Source of the DNA: Parendozoicomonas callyspongiae
Lineage (GTDB): Bacteria; Pseudomonadota; Gammaproteobacteria; Pseudomonadales; Endozoicomonadaceae
DNA: 64,000 nt
Direction of reading: 5' to 3'
Assembly (NCBI RefSeq): GCF_023502345.1
Contig: NZ_JAMFLX010000002.1
Span: 210,721-274,720 of the forward strand
Shown: in pieces, positions 48,987-58,267 of the stretch
How positions within the stretch are numbered: the first letter of the stretch is position 1
How the letters are laid out: each line of letters opens with the position of its first letter
Translations under genes and position numbers: made by a program
The notes under the pieces: generated by a model
What the model was told of the DNA's origin: nothing
Database searches by the model: none
The model's input: the letters and a program-made list of their open reading frames with translations, nothing else

Positions 48987-50510
48987 TTAACCAGGAATTG
49001 AGGCTACAGTTCGCAGGGATGTAGTCAACTCTTCAAGTTGAAGCCAGGGTTTCAGGTAAGCTACAGCCGAATAGCAGCCCGGCCTGCCGGGCTGCTCAAT
49101 AACAGACACCTTTGATTCACTTAAAGGATACTTTGCACGCGCTTCATTTCCAACGGCATTAGCGTTTGTATATATGTTCAGCCAATTTGTTAATGAGGTC
49201 TGCACGTCCGCTGGGGTCATGCTGGAGCCAATCATATCGCGACCCATTACCTTCATGTAGTGCGCAATCCGCGAGCTAGCCATAACATATGGCAGCCTGG
49301 CCGAAATTTCTGCATTGGCTGTTGCGTCGGGGTTAGTGTATCTCTTCGGTTTTTGGATTGTCTGCGCACCAATAAAAACTGCAAAGTCTCTGGATTTGTA
49401 ATGAATTAAAGGAAGAAATCCTAAATCGCTGAGTTCCTTCTCCTGCTCGTCAGTTAAATTTACTTCGACCGGACACTGCTGGATAATATCACCTGCTTCA
49501 GAGTCGTAGGTGAAATTAGGCAGGTTTTCAACTTTGCCGCCATTTTCCATTCCTCGAATTGCCGTACACCAGCCGAATTTATAGTATGCTTCAGTCATCC
49601 TTAAGCCGAATTCATAGCAGGCATTATTCCAGACAAAGTCTCTGTTTGAATCCAGATCATATAAGTTATTTTCTTTTTTCTTAATTTCGTTAAATTCAAA
49701 TTCTGACACGGGGTTGTCCAAACCATAGGGCATTCTTGCCAGAACCCGGGGCATAGTCATCACAAGGTAATGCGCATCATTACTGTCACGCAGGGAGTTC
49801 CAGGAAGCATAAGCCGGTGAACTGAACCCCGAGGCAATTGGTCGCCCTTCTGCAAATCCTTTAAAGTCTGCTAATCCGAACATATCGGGTTTTGTAGCTG
49901 TTATCACTGGGCAATGGGAAGCGGCTCCTACTTCACCCAGGTAGCGCATCAGGTTTACATCACGCGCACCAAACCCCATATAATAATCTGCAAGCATTAC
50001 GCTATAGGGTTCTCCGCCGGCAGTACCGTATTCATGTTGGTAAATTGTGTTAAAAAAAACACTTCTGTCAATGGCTGGAGCACTGTCAAACTGATCCAGT
50101 ATTTCGTCTTTGGAAATGTCCATTAATTTTATTTTCAGGTCATTACCAAGCTCACTTTCTTTAACCAGTTTCTGAAAACCAAGCCATCGACCTTCAAGGT
50201 CTCGAAAGTTATCAGCCTGATACACTTTTCGTAATTGGTTGGATACTGTCTCATCTATCTTTCTAACTGCGTCACGTATAGTGTCCGTAAGATTACGGTT
50301 CCAGGTAACAGTGCCATCAAGTGCCTGGCTTGCAAGAACCTGAAATAGGCTCTTTACCTCTTCAACGCCGGCCTGCCCTCTGGCCAATGTTAAACGCCGC
50401 AGTCGGCTGTCTTCTGCAGAAGACAGTATTTCATTAAGTAATGATTCTTCCCGTTCGGGATCTACTTCAGTGAAACTACCAGAAGCATCTGATTCTTTTG
50501 GATCGACCAT
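48987..50510 (-). CDS. tssC: T6SS contractile sheath large subunit TssC
   Basis: 507 residues from the ATG at 50510. Family landmarks are YQHEYGTAGGEPYSVM, a GEVGAASHCPVITA segment, the MPRVLARMPYG stretch, and ARYPLSESKV-type end here ARAKYPLSESKVSVIEQ. With TssB it builds the sheath that contracts to fire the Hcp tube. It lies 80 bases after tssB. Confidence 0.95.
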   Translation of the reverse strand: MVDPKESDASGSFTEVDPEREESLLNEILSSAEDSRLRRLTLARGQAGVEEVKSLFQVLASQALDGTVTWNRNLTDTIRDAVRKIDETVSNQLRKVYQADNFRDLEGRWLGFQKLVKESELGNDLKIKLMDISKDEILDQFDSAPAIDRSVFFNTIYQHEYGTAGGEPYSVMLADYYMGFGARDVNLMRYLGEVGAASHCPVITATKPDMFGLADFKGFAEGRPIASGFSSPAYASWNSLRDSNDAHYLVMTMPRVLARMPYGLDNPVSEFEFNEIKKKENNLYDLDSNRDFVWNNACYEFGLRMTEAYYKFGWCTAIRGMENGGKVENLPNFTYDSEAGDIIQQCPVEVNLTDEQEKELSDLGFLPLIHYKSRDFAVFIGAQTIQKPKRYTNPDATANAEISARLPYVMASSRIAHYMKVMGRDMIGSSMTPADVQTSLTNWLNIYTNANAVGNEARAKYPLSESKVSVIEQPGRPGCYSAVAYLKPWLQLEELTTSLRTVASIPG

Positions 50511-50590
50511 TGTATTTAACTCAAAAATCAATTGAGATGAGTATATTCTGAGGTTTTGTGGTAATAACTAATTATTTGGCAATTATGATT

Positions 50591-51097
50591 TTAACCTGAT
50601 TCAACACCAAGCTCAGTAGCGAGGCTCTGAACATTATCATTGCTCTGCAGTAGATCTTTAAGTTCCTTCTCTAAAGCACGTGACCGGTCAGCCTTGCCAA
50701 GCAATACCAGTAATTGGTTACGGATACTGACTAGTTGATTTAACTCAGGTATCTGGGTAATTAAATGAGGTGGTGAAAAATCCTTTATCGATTCAAATTT
50801 TAATGAACATACAAGAGCATCGGCATCTTCTTCCTTTGATAAGGTGTTTTCAACTTCAATATTTAACTGAGGTCCAATTCGCTTCATGACCTTATTAAAG
50901 TTATCTTTCGTGACATTAATAAATTCCCGTTCTTCAATAGGAACTTTGGCATCATCAGGGCATTCCCCGGAATAATTGCCAATAACACCAACTACAAAAG
51001 GCAACTCCTTTTTCTCAGATGAGCCAAGTGTTTCAACATCATAGGTAATGCTAACTCTGTTTTTGCGAATACGCTTATGCTGTGAATCAAGTGCCAT
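50591..51097 (-). CDS. tssB: T6SS contractile sheath small subunit TssB
   Basis: 168 residues starting MALDSQHKRIRKNRVSITYD, with the diagnostic KKELPFVVGVIGNYSG and the end region LVSIRNQLLVLLGKADRSR. Partner of TssC in the sheath. The longer frame upstream to 51256 overlaps hcp and is not real. Confidence 0.95.
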   Translation of the reverse strand: MALDSQHKRIRKNRVSITYDVETLGSSEKKELPFVVGVIGNYSGECPDDAKVPIEEREFINVTKDNFNKVMKRIGPQLNIEVENTLSKEEDADALVCSLKFESIKDFSPPHLITQIPELNQLVSIRNQLLVLLGKADRSRALEKELKDLLQSNDNVQSLATELGVESG

Positions 51098-51125
51098 AAT
51101 TAATAACCAATTTTTTATGTGCCAA

Positions 51126-51677
51126 TTACTTGGCTGCAATAACCGATGATGCAGCCCCTGTTTCGATATCATAATCAATAGGGCCATGCGATGTTGCCGG
51201 CTCATCATCACCTGGTTTGGCAAAGTAGTTTTCTTCCTGAATCTTTTGGTAAGCAACCACTATAGTTTCCATTCCTAGTTGGTCATCAATAATCGATTCC
51301 TCATAACTTGCAAACCTGCAATTGAACAGATCAATCTGATGATGAACATGAAATCCTTTGTCAATTTTTCCAGCCTGCATCGTCTGTACAATAGTCAGAT
51401 CAAATCCAACCTTTTCGGTCTGATACACGAGGCTTCTCAAGATTTCAGTCGCCCTGTCTACTGATCTGGTTATTGTGTAAGGGCGCAGGTCTACTTTGCC
51501 TGTATCCTGTAAGGGCTTACCAACCCCCATCTGCACCCCCCTGACAACTACGGTCCCGGCAGATGAGATAGGTATCCAACTTTTCTCAGCAACATCACGC
51601 CCGCCTTGTATCTTTATATCGCTGACGCCTTTTAAATTTTCCTGACTGTTGCTGATCGTCATATACAGGTTTGACAT
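51126..51677 (-). CDS. hcp: T6SS tube protein Hcp (TssD)
   Basis: Inner-tube protein, secreted by the system. 183 residues from the ATG at 51677 (an earlier in-frame start at 51689 adds four). Central blocks RSVDRATEILRSLVYQTEK and IDLFNCRFASYEESI, then METIVVAYQKIQEE match the Hcp beta-barrel family. The 30-residue Asp/Gly/Ala-rich tail beyond the barrel is longer than usual and could hang from the tube end. Confidence 0.85.
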   Translation of the reverse strand: MSNLYMTISNSQENLKGVSDIKIQGGRDVAEKSWIPISSAGTVVVRGVQMGVGKPLQDTGKVDLRPYTITRSVDRATEILRSLVYQTEKVGFDLTIVQTMQAGKIDKGFHVHHQIDLFNCRFASYEESIIDDQLGMETIVVAYQKIQEENYFAKPGDDEPATSHGPIDYDIETGAASSVIAAK

Positions 51678-51804
51678 AACATATCCCAAATTATTACGGC
51701 TAATATACTGACGAACTCACAAGCACGCATTCCCACGTACCCACGTACCCACAGAGTCGCTCAACTGTAACAGTTGCAAATGGAGCTGAACCCAGAGCGC
51801 AAGC

Positions 51805-52929
51805 TTAGACAGAATTTGTGTGTTTGCCAGAAAGTTCATGCAAACCGAGATGCTGACATAACCTTGACCTTGTTTCTGAATCTGTTTTCAGTTCGTACGT
51901 TAACAACTGTGGTAAGGTATATCCCGTCCAGCGTAAGGCTTTATCCAGTAGGTAGGGAACGGGGCTTAATGGTTCAGTGGCCTGAAAAAATTGCACCAGC
52001 GTCTTGAGAATTGCTCGGGCCTGATCTCTGTTTTGAGGCATGGTTTGTATATTGTCGATTGAAGGAATTGCTGTCGCCAGTGAGGAAGTCGTTTCGCTTG
52101 AGGAGGCTGTTTCATTAAGTTCATTCAGAGATTGAGAGACGACATCTGGCGTATGTTGCTGCTCAGCTTCGCTTGACTCTGGCAGTTCAATGCCGCTGTC
52201 ACCAATTATGGCTGTCATCAGGTTTGAGATAGATGTCAGTTCGGTCTCTACCATGTTGATGGGTAACGGATGTTCTTTTTTCTGTGAAATTTGAAAAATT
52301 TTCTGGTAAAGCAACCTGGCCTGGGTGACCAGCTTTCTCATTGCTTCCATATTTTGCAAGCCTGGGGAGCCGATTTCATCTCGAAGCTCCGTCAGTTGCT
52401 CCTGGCTGTAACTGGATAATTCTGCATAGCCCACGTGGCCTGTTAGAGGAATCATCCTTATTGGTACCAGAATCAGCGGCTCACCCTGACTATCGCAATA
52501 AATTGCTTCCATTTTTTGGAAACATGCAGAGTAGGCTCTTTGTTGATCAGATGTTTCGGGCTGTTTATGTTTTTCAATCCAGAGCAGGATAACTTCAAGC
52601 ATATTGTTATGATGCTCCAAGGGAGATGGCCCAAACAGCAAGCCGTAACAGCACCATCCAAGCCATTCCGGGTTCCAGTCTCCGCTTTTCATAGCCGTAA
52701 CCAGCCATTCGAACAGCGTTTGCCAGGCAAGAGCATTATCTAAAGCCAGTGCGGTTCTCGCCTGTTCGTCGGGCTCATCTATCCAGTCGCTAAGACTTTT
52801 CTGAGCTACACGAAGCATGGGACGAAATTGATCATATTTGGCACTGCTGGTTGTCATGCGAAATTCATGCTGGTCACTATCCAGCAATTCCCAAAGTTCC
52901 TGGATAAGAAGCTGATACTCGTCAGACAT
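51805..52929 (-). CDS. tssA: T6SS assembly protein TssA
   Basis: 374 residues from the ATG at 52929 (GAGG six bases upstream). The N-terminal ImpA-type domain includes MIPLTGHVGYAELSSYSQ, and the C-terminal domain matches TssA ends: EPLSPVPYLLDKALRW then TLPQLLTYEL. TssA caps or primes sheath assembly. It is separated from hcp by a 128-base gap. Confidence 0.88.
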   Translation of the reverse strand: MSDEYQLLIQELWELLDSDQHEFRMTTSSAKYDQFRPMLRVAQKSLSDWIDEPDEQARTALALDNALAWQTLFEWLVTAMKSGDWNPEWLGWCCYGLLFGPSPLEHHNNMLEVILLWIEKHKQPETSDQQRAYSACFQKMEAIYCDSQGEPLILVPIRMIPLTGHVGYAELSSYSQEQLTELRDEIGSPGLQNMEAMRKLVTQARLLYQKIFQISQKKEHPLPINMVETELTSISNLMTAIIGDSGIELPESSEAEQQHTPDVVSQSLNELNETASSSETTSSLATAIPSIDNIQTMPQNRDQARAILKTLVQFFQATEPLSPVPYLLDKALRWTGYTLPQLLTYELKTDSETRSRLCQHLGLHELSGKHTNSV

Positions 52930-53004
52930 CACAACCTCACATTTTTCGGTAATATTGCAGAAGGTGACACTGTATTCCTGTGAAGGTGGGCATTAACCGT
53001 TAGC

Positions 53005-53607
53005 TTAGTCTAATGACCCCCAGCCCCTATCCTGGGGTTGATCATTAGTGGCATTGTGACGTTTACTATGACTGATGAGTTGCGCGCCTTTCTCGATAAA
53101 AAGATGGAACCGCTTATCCTGATATTTTGCATCTTGATCATAGATCGTCAGCAATTGTGAGCCAGAAACGGCGTGGCCTGTCATAAAGGGTTGTGCTTCA
53201 ACAACGGCAGATCCAACAGGGGTCAGGCTTCCGCCACTCCAGAATATGGCCATAGATAGCCACGCGACAGGCGAACCAACACCAATAGTGTCAAGGCTGG
53301 ATTCATGCATACGCCGGTTTTCATCAGTTGGTGAGTTGAGCCACTCACTAATCAGGTCCATTAAGCGGGCTTCTTTAGGGTTATGGTTTGCAGCAACGCT
53401 TTGCTGACATTCAAACCCCCAGCATATAGCTTTGTCTTTTTCGAGGGCATGTGCCATAAAGTCAATACAGTCACGGTAACACTGATGCTCAAGCAAACAG
53501 TTGATAAACTCTTGATGCGCTTGTGCGTTTTCAGCCAGATCAATAGCCAGTTGAGATAACTGGCACAATTTAATGGTTTTATCGATACCGTTATTATTCA
53601 AAGTCAT
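53005..53607 (-). CDS. Uncharacterised T6SS-linked protein
   Basis: 200 residues, cytosolic-looking, with a Trp- and Ala-rich centre (MAHALEKDKAICWGFECQQ) and a Pro/Gln/Arg-rich tail. It resembles a family of unknown function (of DUF6931 type, from memory) found in T6SS loci that shares a FMAHALxxxxAxxWxxxC pattern, but this is not certain. Its place between tssA and the next gene suggests an accessory role. Confidence 0.55.
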   Translation of the reverse strand: MTLNNNGIDKTIKLCQLSQLAIDLAENAQAHQEFINCLLEHQCYRDCIDFMAHALEKDKAICWGFECQQSVAANHNPKEARLMDLISEWLNSPTDENRRMHESSLDTIGVGSPVAWLSMAIFWSGGSLTPVGSAVVEAQPFMTGHAVSGSQLLTIYDQDAKYQDKRFHLFIEKGAQLISHSKRHNATNDQPQDRGWGSLD

Positions 53608-53618
53608 AATGTATGTTA

Positions 53619-54608
53619 TTACTTTAATGTGCCTGTGCCTGCATTTGTTATTTTGATTATTTGAGACCCTGCTTGGGGATTCTCATCGCTGGTAATAGGC
53701 TCGGTCTGAAAGCGGGCGGGGGGAGAGAGTTGCAAACCATTCACTTGTTCTTGTTGTTCAGAAAACTCACTATTTTCTTGCAGGTAATCAAATAGCCCAA
53801 AAAGATCAGAAGCGGTTAGATTTTTTATACTAATAGCTCCTAAATGAAAGCTATAATCACCAGTGCTTTCTGATCTGTATAGCTGGATCGCTGTCCCCGT
53901 GCCTGTTATGCGAACAATTTTATACGGCGCTGGAATTCCATCTTTTATTACCACTAAGTCCTGTGCGGGATCATTTTTAATGTCCAGTGGTTCCAAAAGC
54001 TGGGTTGTCGGTTTTGCCGCCACTTCAAGTAAAGCGGTAGCGGCAGGATCTATTGCTACCATCCATTTACTGAGGATATCTAAAGCTGATTTTAAATCAC
54101 CACCGAGACTACTGTTGAGTTCATCTGTTACTTCCGGGAGCCTGCCCGCTTGCACTTCCTCAAATAAATTTTCAAGGTTGCTTTCATAATCGTCACTAAC
54201 AGGATTTTGTCTGTGGGCCAATACCAACAGGGTTGGCATTAAGGCTTTTTCCTGGTCAGTAATGGCGCGAGTAAATGCATTTGCATCAGGCGTTTTCAGC
54301 TCAATCTTGCTATTTCTTTTTTGATATGAACGGCTTTTTCTAAGGGAATCAATATATTCAAAGCATGATTTGTATAAATTCAGAGGTGATGCTGTGCTTG
54401 CATTCGGTTGCAAAATTTCATCAATAGGTATGTTCCATAGCTGGCTGTCAAGCTGGTCTTTTCCGCATTTTGGACATATCGCTGTAGTAAGGTTACTAAT
54501 GTGCCCATCTTCGCATATCCATCCTGTCGCTTGGGCCGACATAAAACAGAGCAGACCAAATAACAGGATGGAGATTTGAAGATTTGCATGTGATTTTAAG
54601 TATTTCAT
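53619..54608 (-). CDS. Exported zinc-ribbon protein of unknown function, T6SS-linked
   Basis: 329 residues from the ATG at 54608 (an adjacent ATG at 54611). A signal peptide (to about residue 28, AQA) precedes a short zinc-ribbon-like stretch with Cys32, His36, Cys45 and Cys48 (ICPKCGKD). The rest is mostly helical, then beta-rich. A much longer frame starting at 54788 overlaps the next gene and the tandem repeat, so I reject it. No family is recognised. Its position in the T6SS operon suggests an accessory or effector-related role. Confidence 0.6.
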   Translation of the reverse strand: MKYLKSHANLQISILLFGLLCFMSAQATGWICEDGHISNLTTAICPKCGKDQLDSQLWNIPIDEILQPNASTASPLNLYKSCFEYIDSLRKSRSYQKRNSKIELKTPDANAFTRAITDQEKALMPTLLVLAHRQNPVSDDYESNLENLFEEVQAGRLPEVTDELNSSLGGDLKSALDILSKWMVAIDPAATALLEVAAKPTTQLLEPLDIKNDPAQDLVVIKDGIPAPYKIVRITGTGTAIQLYRSESTGDYSFHLGAISIKNLTASDLFGLFDYLQENSEFSEQQEQVNGLQLSPPARFQTEPITSDENPQAGSQIIKITNAGTGTLK

Positions 54609-54677
54609 CATAACGTCACTGTACGTTTCATATTCTGTTTCGGGTTGGTAGGGGCATAGTACTCGAACCACAAGCCA

Positions 54678-54727
54678 ACTACGTGACAACAGAATGTTGT
54701 GTACTACGTGACAACAGAATGTTGTGT
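54678..54727. repeat. Perfect tandem 25-bp duplication containing a palindrome
   Basis: ACTACGTGACAACAGAATGT (first 20 bases) followed by TGTGT, repeated exactly at 54678-54702 and 54703-54727. Each unit contains ACAACA-GAA-TGTTGT, an operator-like inverted repeat. It lies between two minus-strand genes, just after the C58-like gene ends to the right and upstream of the zinc-ribbon gene start. Confidence 0.85.
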
Positions 54728-54742
54728 GAAACATGGAGTGGC

Positions 54743-55387
54743 CTAAACAGAGAAACATGAAGCGAAATAATAGCTGGCATCTGACCAAGCGTCATTCATA
54801 TACCGTTCAATCATGTCATGTGCATAGTTAATGGGAAAGGTGGCGATGTAATAGTTTGGCTCAAAAAAAATAAATTCGCTTGTCTTTTTGCGAAAGGCAA
54901 TTGCATGAGAAGAACCTGGGGTACTTATTTGAAATAGAAACATAGAGCCCGACGGCTGATTGTTAATAAACTTGCAGATATCGGGCTTTTTATCAGATAT
55001 GAGGAAAGCACCTTGCCTCTTTAAAATTATGGCGGCCAAATCATGAGCGGCTCTGTAAAAAAGATCCGTATGTGCGCTGCTATGTGTCGTCATATTCCAG
55101 ACCTGAATTCCCCGGGCGCAAAGCAGCTGCTGATATCCTCTGATCTTGCTCCTTACTGCTTTATTGTTAGCGACATCATCGGTGAAATCCTGCCAGTCGC
55201 ACTCGCACTCAAGAAAATAGGTGCTGTAAGCGAAACACTGACCACCCTTAGCGTCATCAGGAAGGCCCGCTCCCGTTGTATCCAGCCTATGTTCTATGGC
55301 TGTTTGATCAAAGGTGTGTACTTTTTTCCCCTTCAGGTCAGCTATCACCCTTTCCATCTCAATAGCTTGAAGTTCCCAGTTAGGCAT
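54743..55387 (-). CDS. Predicted C58 (YopT/AvrPphB)-type cysteine protease, T6SS effector candidate
   Basis: 214 residues. Cys51 in GGQCFAYSTYFL, His161 in SSHAIAFRK and the FFEPNYYIATF block at 175-185 reproduce the C58 papain-like catalytic pattern (C, then H, then FDPN), except that the third residue is Glu176 rather than Asp. Only Cys51 and His161 are strictly invariant; Glu may still orient the His. C58 proteases cleave host GTPases and kinases. It is head-to-head with vgrG and has AGGAG seven bases before the ATG. It lacks a signal peptide, as expected for T6SS cargo. Immunity is not obvious nearby. Effector role is inference. Confidence 0.7.
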   Translation of the reverse strand: MPNWELQAIEMERVIADLKGKKVHTFDQTAIEHRLDTTGAGLPDDAKGGQCFAYSTYFLECECDWQDFTDDVANNKAVRSKIRGYQQLLCARGIQVWNMTTHSSAHTDLFYRAAHDLAAIILKRQGAFLISDKKPDICKFINNQPSGSMFLFQISTPGSSHAIAFRKKTSEFIFFEPNYYIATFPINYAHDMIERYMNDAWSDASYYFASCFSV

Positions 55388-55709
55388 ACTGCGGCTCCTG
55401 TAGAAATGAGTTCAGTCTAGAGAAATGCGGGCGACGTCTTATATTTTTTTGCTAAATACAGCACTGTTTATATTTTCTTTCCTTTAAAAAGGTAGTGCCT
55501 GTCTTAAATAAAACGACATCAGCCGCACTCTGAGAGTGATGGAAAGCGTGGTTCATCTTTTAGAAGTTTTCCAGTAACAAGATTCTGCGTAATGGATAGC
55601 TTGCGTACGGCACACGACGTTGTAAGAAAGATAACTATACGTTTTGCGTTAGGGTAATCTACTTTACTACTGGTTACTTAAATCAATAATTTCTGAGAGT
55701 CAGGTTCTA
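55388..55709. promoter_or_regulatory. Divergent promoter region between the C58-like gene and vgrG
   Basis: 322 bases with no gene. It holds the promoters for both directions and a small palindrome CACTCT-G-AGAGTG at 55526-55538. No known operator is recognised. Confidence 0.45.
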
Positions 55710-57737
55710 ATGGGTGAGCTTTCTGCTGTCGGACGTGTTTTAACAGCGGAAGACTGCAATGGCACAATTCATGTCTGCCGGGGCATGGTTTTTCACCATG
55801 CTGTCAATAATCCACTTTCCTCCCAGCTTCAACTCCTATGCCGGGAACGACTTGATGCAGACCAGATTCTAGGTAAAGCACTGAAAATTAAATTTCAGCC
55901 GAAGCAGTCAGACGGGAACACCTGCTATTACTTTCATGGTCTGGTCGAAAGCATACAGGCAGTGACTCCGGGAATAATGACCCAGCACTACGTCTATCAG
56001 CTCAAAATATGCAGCTGGTTTGATCTTTTGTCACGCGCACCGCATTACCGGATTTTTCAGGATGCTGATGTCAGTGAAATCTTTGATAAAGTGTTATCGG
56101 AATACTCTTTTGAACACCCTTTTCGATTTTGTACTAAGCCTGCTTCCAAGAGAAAAATCTGTACGCAGGCCAATGAGACAGATCAACAGTTTCTGACCAG
56201 GTTGCTCAGTGAAGAAGGGTTGTCATACTATTTTTCGCAGGCAGAATCAGCCCATGAAATGATTATCTGCACCACAAACAGTGAATTTTCTGATGCGCCG
56301 CACAGCACGATGCGTCTGCCTCCCCTGGAAAAGTCTGATCAACCAAGCCTGACAAACTGGGAGCCGCTTTATTCCTTGGGAGCCGCTTCACAACAAGCCA
56401 GTTCATGGGATTCGGAAAGGGCCAAAGCTATACACGGCAAGTCTGTGTCACCAGCAGGCAGTAATACCCATGGTCTTCTGGCGGCTGGCCATGTCTGGGA
56501 GGGCCAGTTACAAGATGAGGATGCTTTGAATACCTGGGCTGAACGACAGGCTGAAAGGGATGATTGCGCCAGCAGCAGCGTCATAACATCCACAACCATT
56601 CCCGGTTTTAATGCTGGCATGAAGTTCTCTCTGGAAGGTCACTCTGATCCCAAACAAAACAGAGAATACGTTATCACCAGTGTCGAGCATTCTATCCGTA
56701 CGCCAGATGCAGAAATAACAAACGCATCGGCAAATTATAGCTACGTGTGTGATCTGCAGCTTCAGCCAGTTGAGCTTCCTCTGCGACCAGCTGTCTGTCC
56801 AAGACCGCAGCTTGCGGGTGTACACAGTGCACTGGTTAAAAATGCCGATGATAAAGAGTGTGCTTCTGATGATCAGGCCAAAGTTCAGGTTGTTTTTCAT
56901 TGGGATAAAGATGCAGAAACACCCTGCTGGCTTCCGGTTATGCGTTCTCTGGCTGGTACTGGATTTGGAACTCATATTCTTCCGAGAACGGGGCAGGAGG
57001 TCGTTGTATCATTTCTTGATGGTGATCCGGATCGTCCGGTTATCATTGGCACGTTGCATAATGGAGCCAACAAACCGCCAGAAACAAATGCAGAAGTTAT
57101 ACAGCTGGTAACACGTTCAACGCCAGATGGGGGTAAGGAAGACGGGCACATATTAAGATTAACTGATACGAAAGACAGTGAAGAGCTTTTTGTTCAGGCT
57201 CAGAAAGATATGAATATTGAAGTAAAAAACAATCTAACAACAAAGGTCACAGCCGAGCATACACTGGAAATCGAGAAAACCAGCAAGGTTTCTGTTAAGG
57301 AAGATGCTGAGTGTTCTCTTGAAGGAGCACTTGCGGTGGAAACCAAAAAGGCAGTTTCAGTCAAGACAGATGATGCCCTGAGTTTTGATGTAACCAAGGC
57401 GGCAGAATTTAAGTCTAAAGATGCGATTACTCTTGATGGGAAAGAGGGTAGTTTTAAGGCAAAAACCAAGGTCACCATTGAGGCTCCACAGGGTATCACG
57501 TTAAAGGCCGGGAGTTCTGAAATTCAGTTGACACCTTCTGGTATTGCTATCAATGGTATGAAGGTCACTCTGGATGCAAAAACAGTTATGGAGCTGAAAG
57601 CTCTGAATATCAAACAGGAGGCCACTGCTCAAGCGGCTTTGAAAGGGCTTATTGTGCAGATTGCAGCAAGCACTTTAGCTGAGCTCAAGGGGGATGCCAT
57701 GGTGATGGCAAAAGGAGGAATCACGATGATAAATTAA
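55710..57737 (+). CDS. vgrG: T6SS spike protein VgrG (TssI)
   Basis: 675 residues with the gp27-like N-terminal part (about 1-380), the gp5 OB-fold with PVMRSLAGTGFGTHILPR and GDPDRPVIIGTLHN, and a C-terminal beta-helix needle of short repeated stretches rich in Val/Lys/Asp. It ends GGITMIN with no added effector domain, so it is a structural, not an evolved, VgrG. Effectors would then be carried non-covalently or by PAAR. Confidence 0.95.
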   Translation: MGELSAVGRVLTAEDCNGTIHVCRGMVFHHAVNNPLSSQLQLLCRERLDADQILGKALKIKFQPKQSDGNTCYYFHGLVESIQAVTPGIMTQHYVYQLKICSWFDLLSRAPHYRIFQDADVSEIFDKVLSEYSFEHPFRFCTKPASKRKICTQANETDQQFLTRLLSEEGLSYYFSQAESAHEMIICTTNSEFSDAPHSTMRLPPLEKSDQPSLTNWEPLYSLGAASQQASSWDSERAKAIHGKSVSPAGSNTHGLLAAGHVWEGQLQDEDALNTWAERQAERDDCASSSVITSTTIPGFNAGMKFSLEGHSDPKQNREYVITSVEHSIRTPDAEITNASANYSYVCDLQLQPVELPLRPAVCPRPQLAGVHSALVKNADDKECASDDQAKVQVVFHWDKDAETPCWLPVMRSLAGTGFGTHILPRTGQEVVVSFLDGDPDRPVIIGTLHNGANKPPETNAEVIQLVTRSTPDGGKEDGHILRLTDTKDSEELFVQAQKDMNIEVKNNLTTKVTAEHTLEIEKTSKVSVKEDAECSLEGALAVETKKAVSVKTDDALSFDVTKAAEFKSKDAITLDGKEGSFKAKTKVTIEAPQGITLKAGSSEIQLTPSGIAINGMKVTLDAKTVMELKALNIKQEATAQAALKGLIVQIAASTLAELKGDAMVMAKGGITMIN

Positions 57738-57772
57738 TTGGCAGCATATCCGCTTAAGCCTGATAGTTTGTC

Positions 57773-58261
57773 TTATTTGCCACTCTCAATTTTGACGGTT
57801 AAGCCTGAGATGAATAGGTTCACTCTGTTTTGTTTGCCGGGTTCTCTGCTGATGGGAATCCAGGCCTTGTTTGTGGCACCTTCAAACTGGTGGAATTGCA
57901 CAAATGCTCCGACGAAGGCTGTCTGCGGTTGAACAGTAAACTTATAAGTTGCTGTCTCGCCAGGTTTGAGAACAATCTGCGGGTGTTCCAAAACAAGCTG
58001 GTTTCCCAAAGCCTGTGAAGCGCTTCCTCTGTATAACTCCAGAAACCGTGCCTGCTGAAAATATTCATAACCTGCCAGCTGATATATACGCAGAAAAACA
58101 GGGTTACTTGGGTAGTCTATCCCTGGATTTATTCCCTGACTGGTTGATATGGTGAGTTCAAGAGTAGGTTGCTTTTGTTCACGCTTAAAGGTACCGCATG
58201 CTGAGAGCAGCAGTAATAAAAAAAATAGAGGTGCTTTATTTTTGAATTTGAACCTTATCAT
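57773..58261 (-). CDS. tssJ: T6SS outer-membrane lipoprotein TssJ
   Basis: 162 residues with a lipobox LLSAC (modified cysteine at residue 22) after a Phe/Leu-rich signal sequence. The mature part has the TssJ pattern NPGIDYPSNPVFLRIYQL and GAFVQFHQFEGA. It anchors TssM to the outer membrane. It begins seven bases after the PAAR stop and converges with vgrG. Confidence 0.9.
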   Translation of the reverse strand: MIRFKFKNKAPLFFLLLLLSACGTFKREQKQPTLELTISTSQGINPGIDYPSNPVFLRIYQLAGYEYFQQARFLELYRGSASQALGNQLVLEHPQIVLKPGETATYKFTVQPQTAFVGAFVQFHQFEGATNKAWIPISREPGKQNRVNLFISGLTVKIESGK

Positions 58262-58267
58262 GGGAAT

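Noticed and set aside
54609..54788. 60-residue N-terminal extension of the zinc-ribbon gene
   Set aside because: It runs through the tandem repeat and overlaps the C58-like gene; the shorter start has a proper signal peptide.
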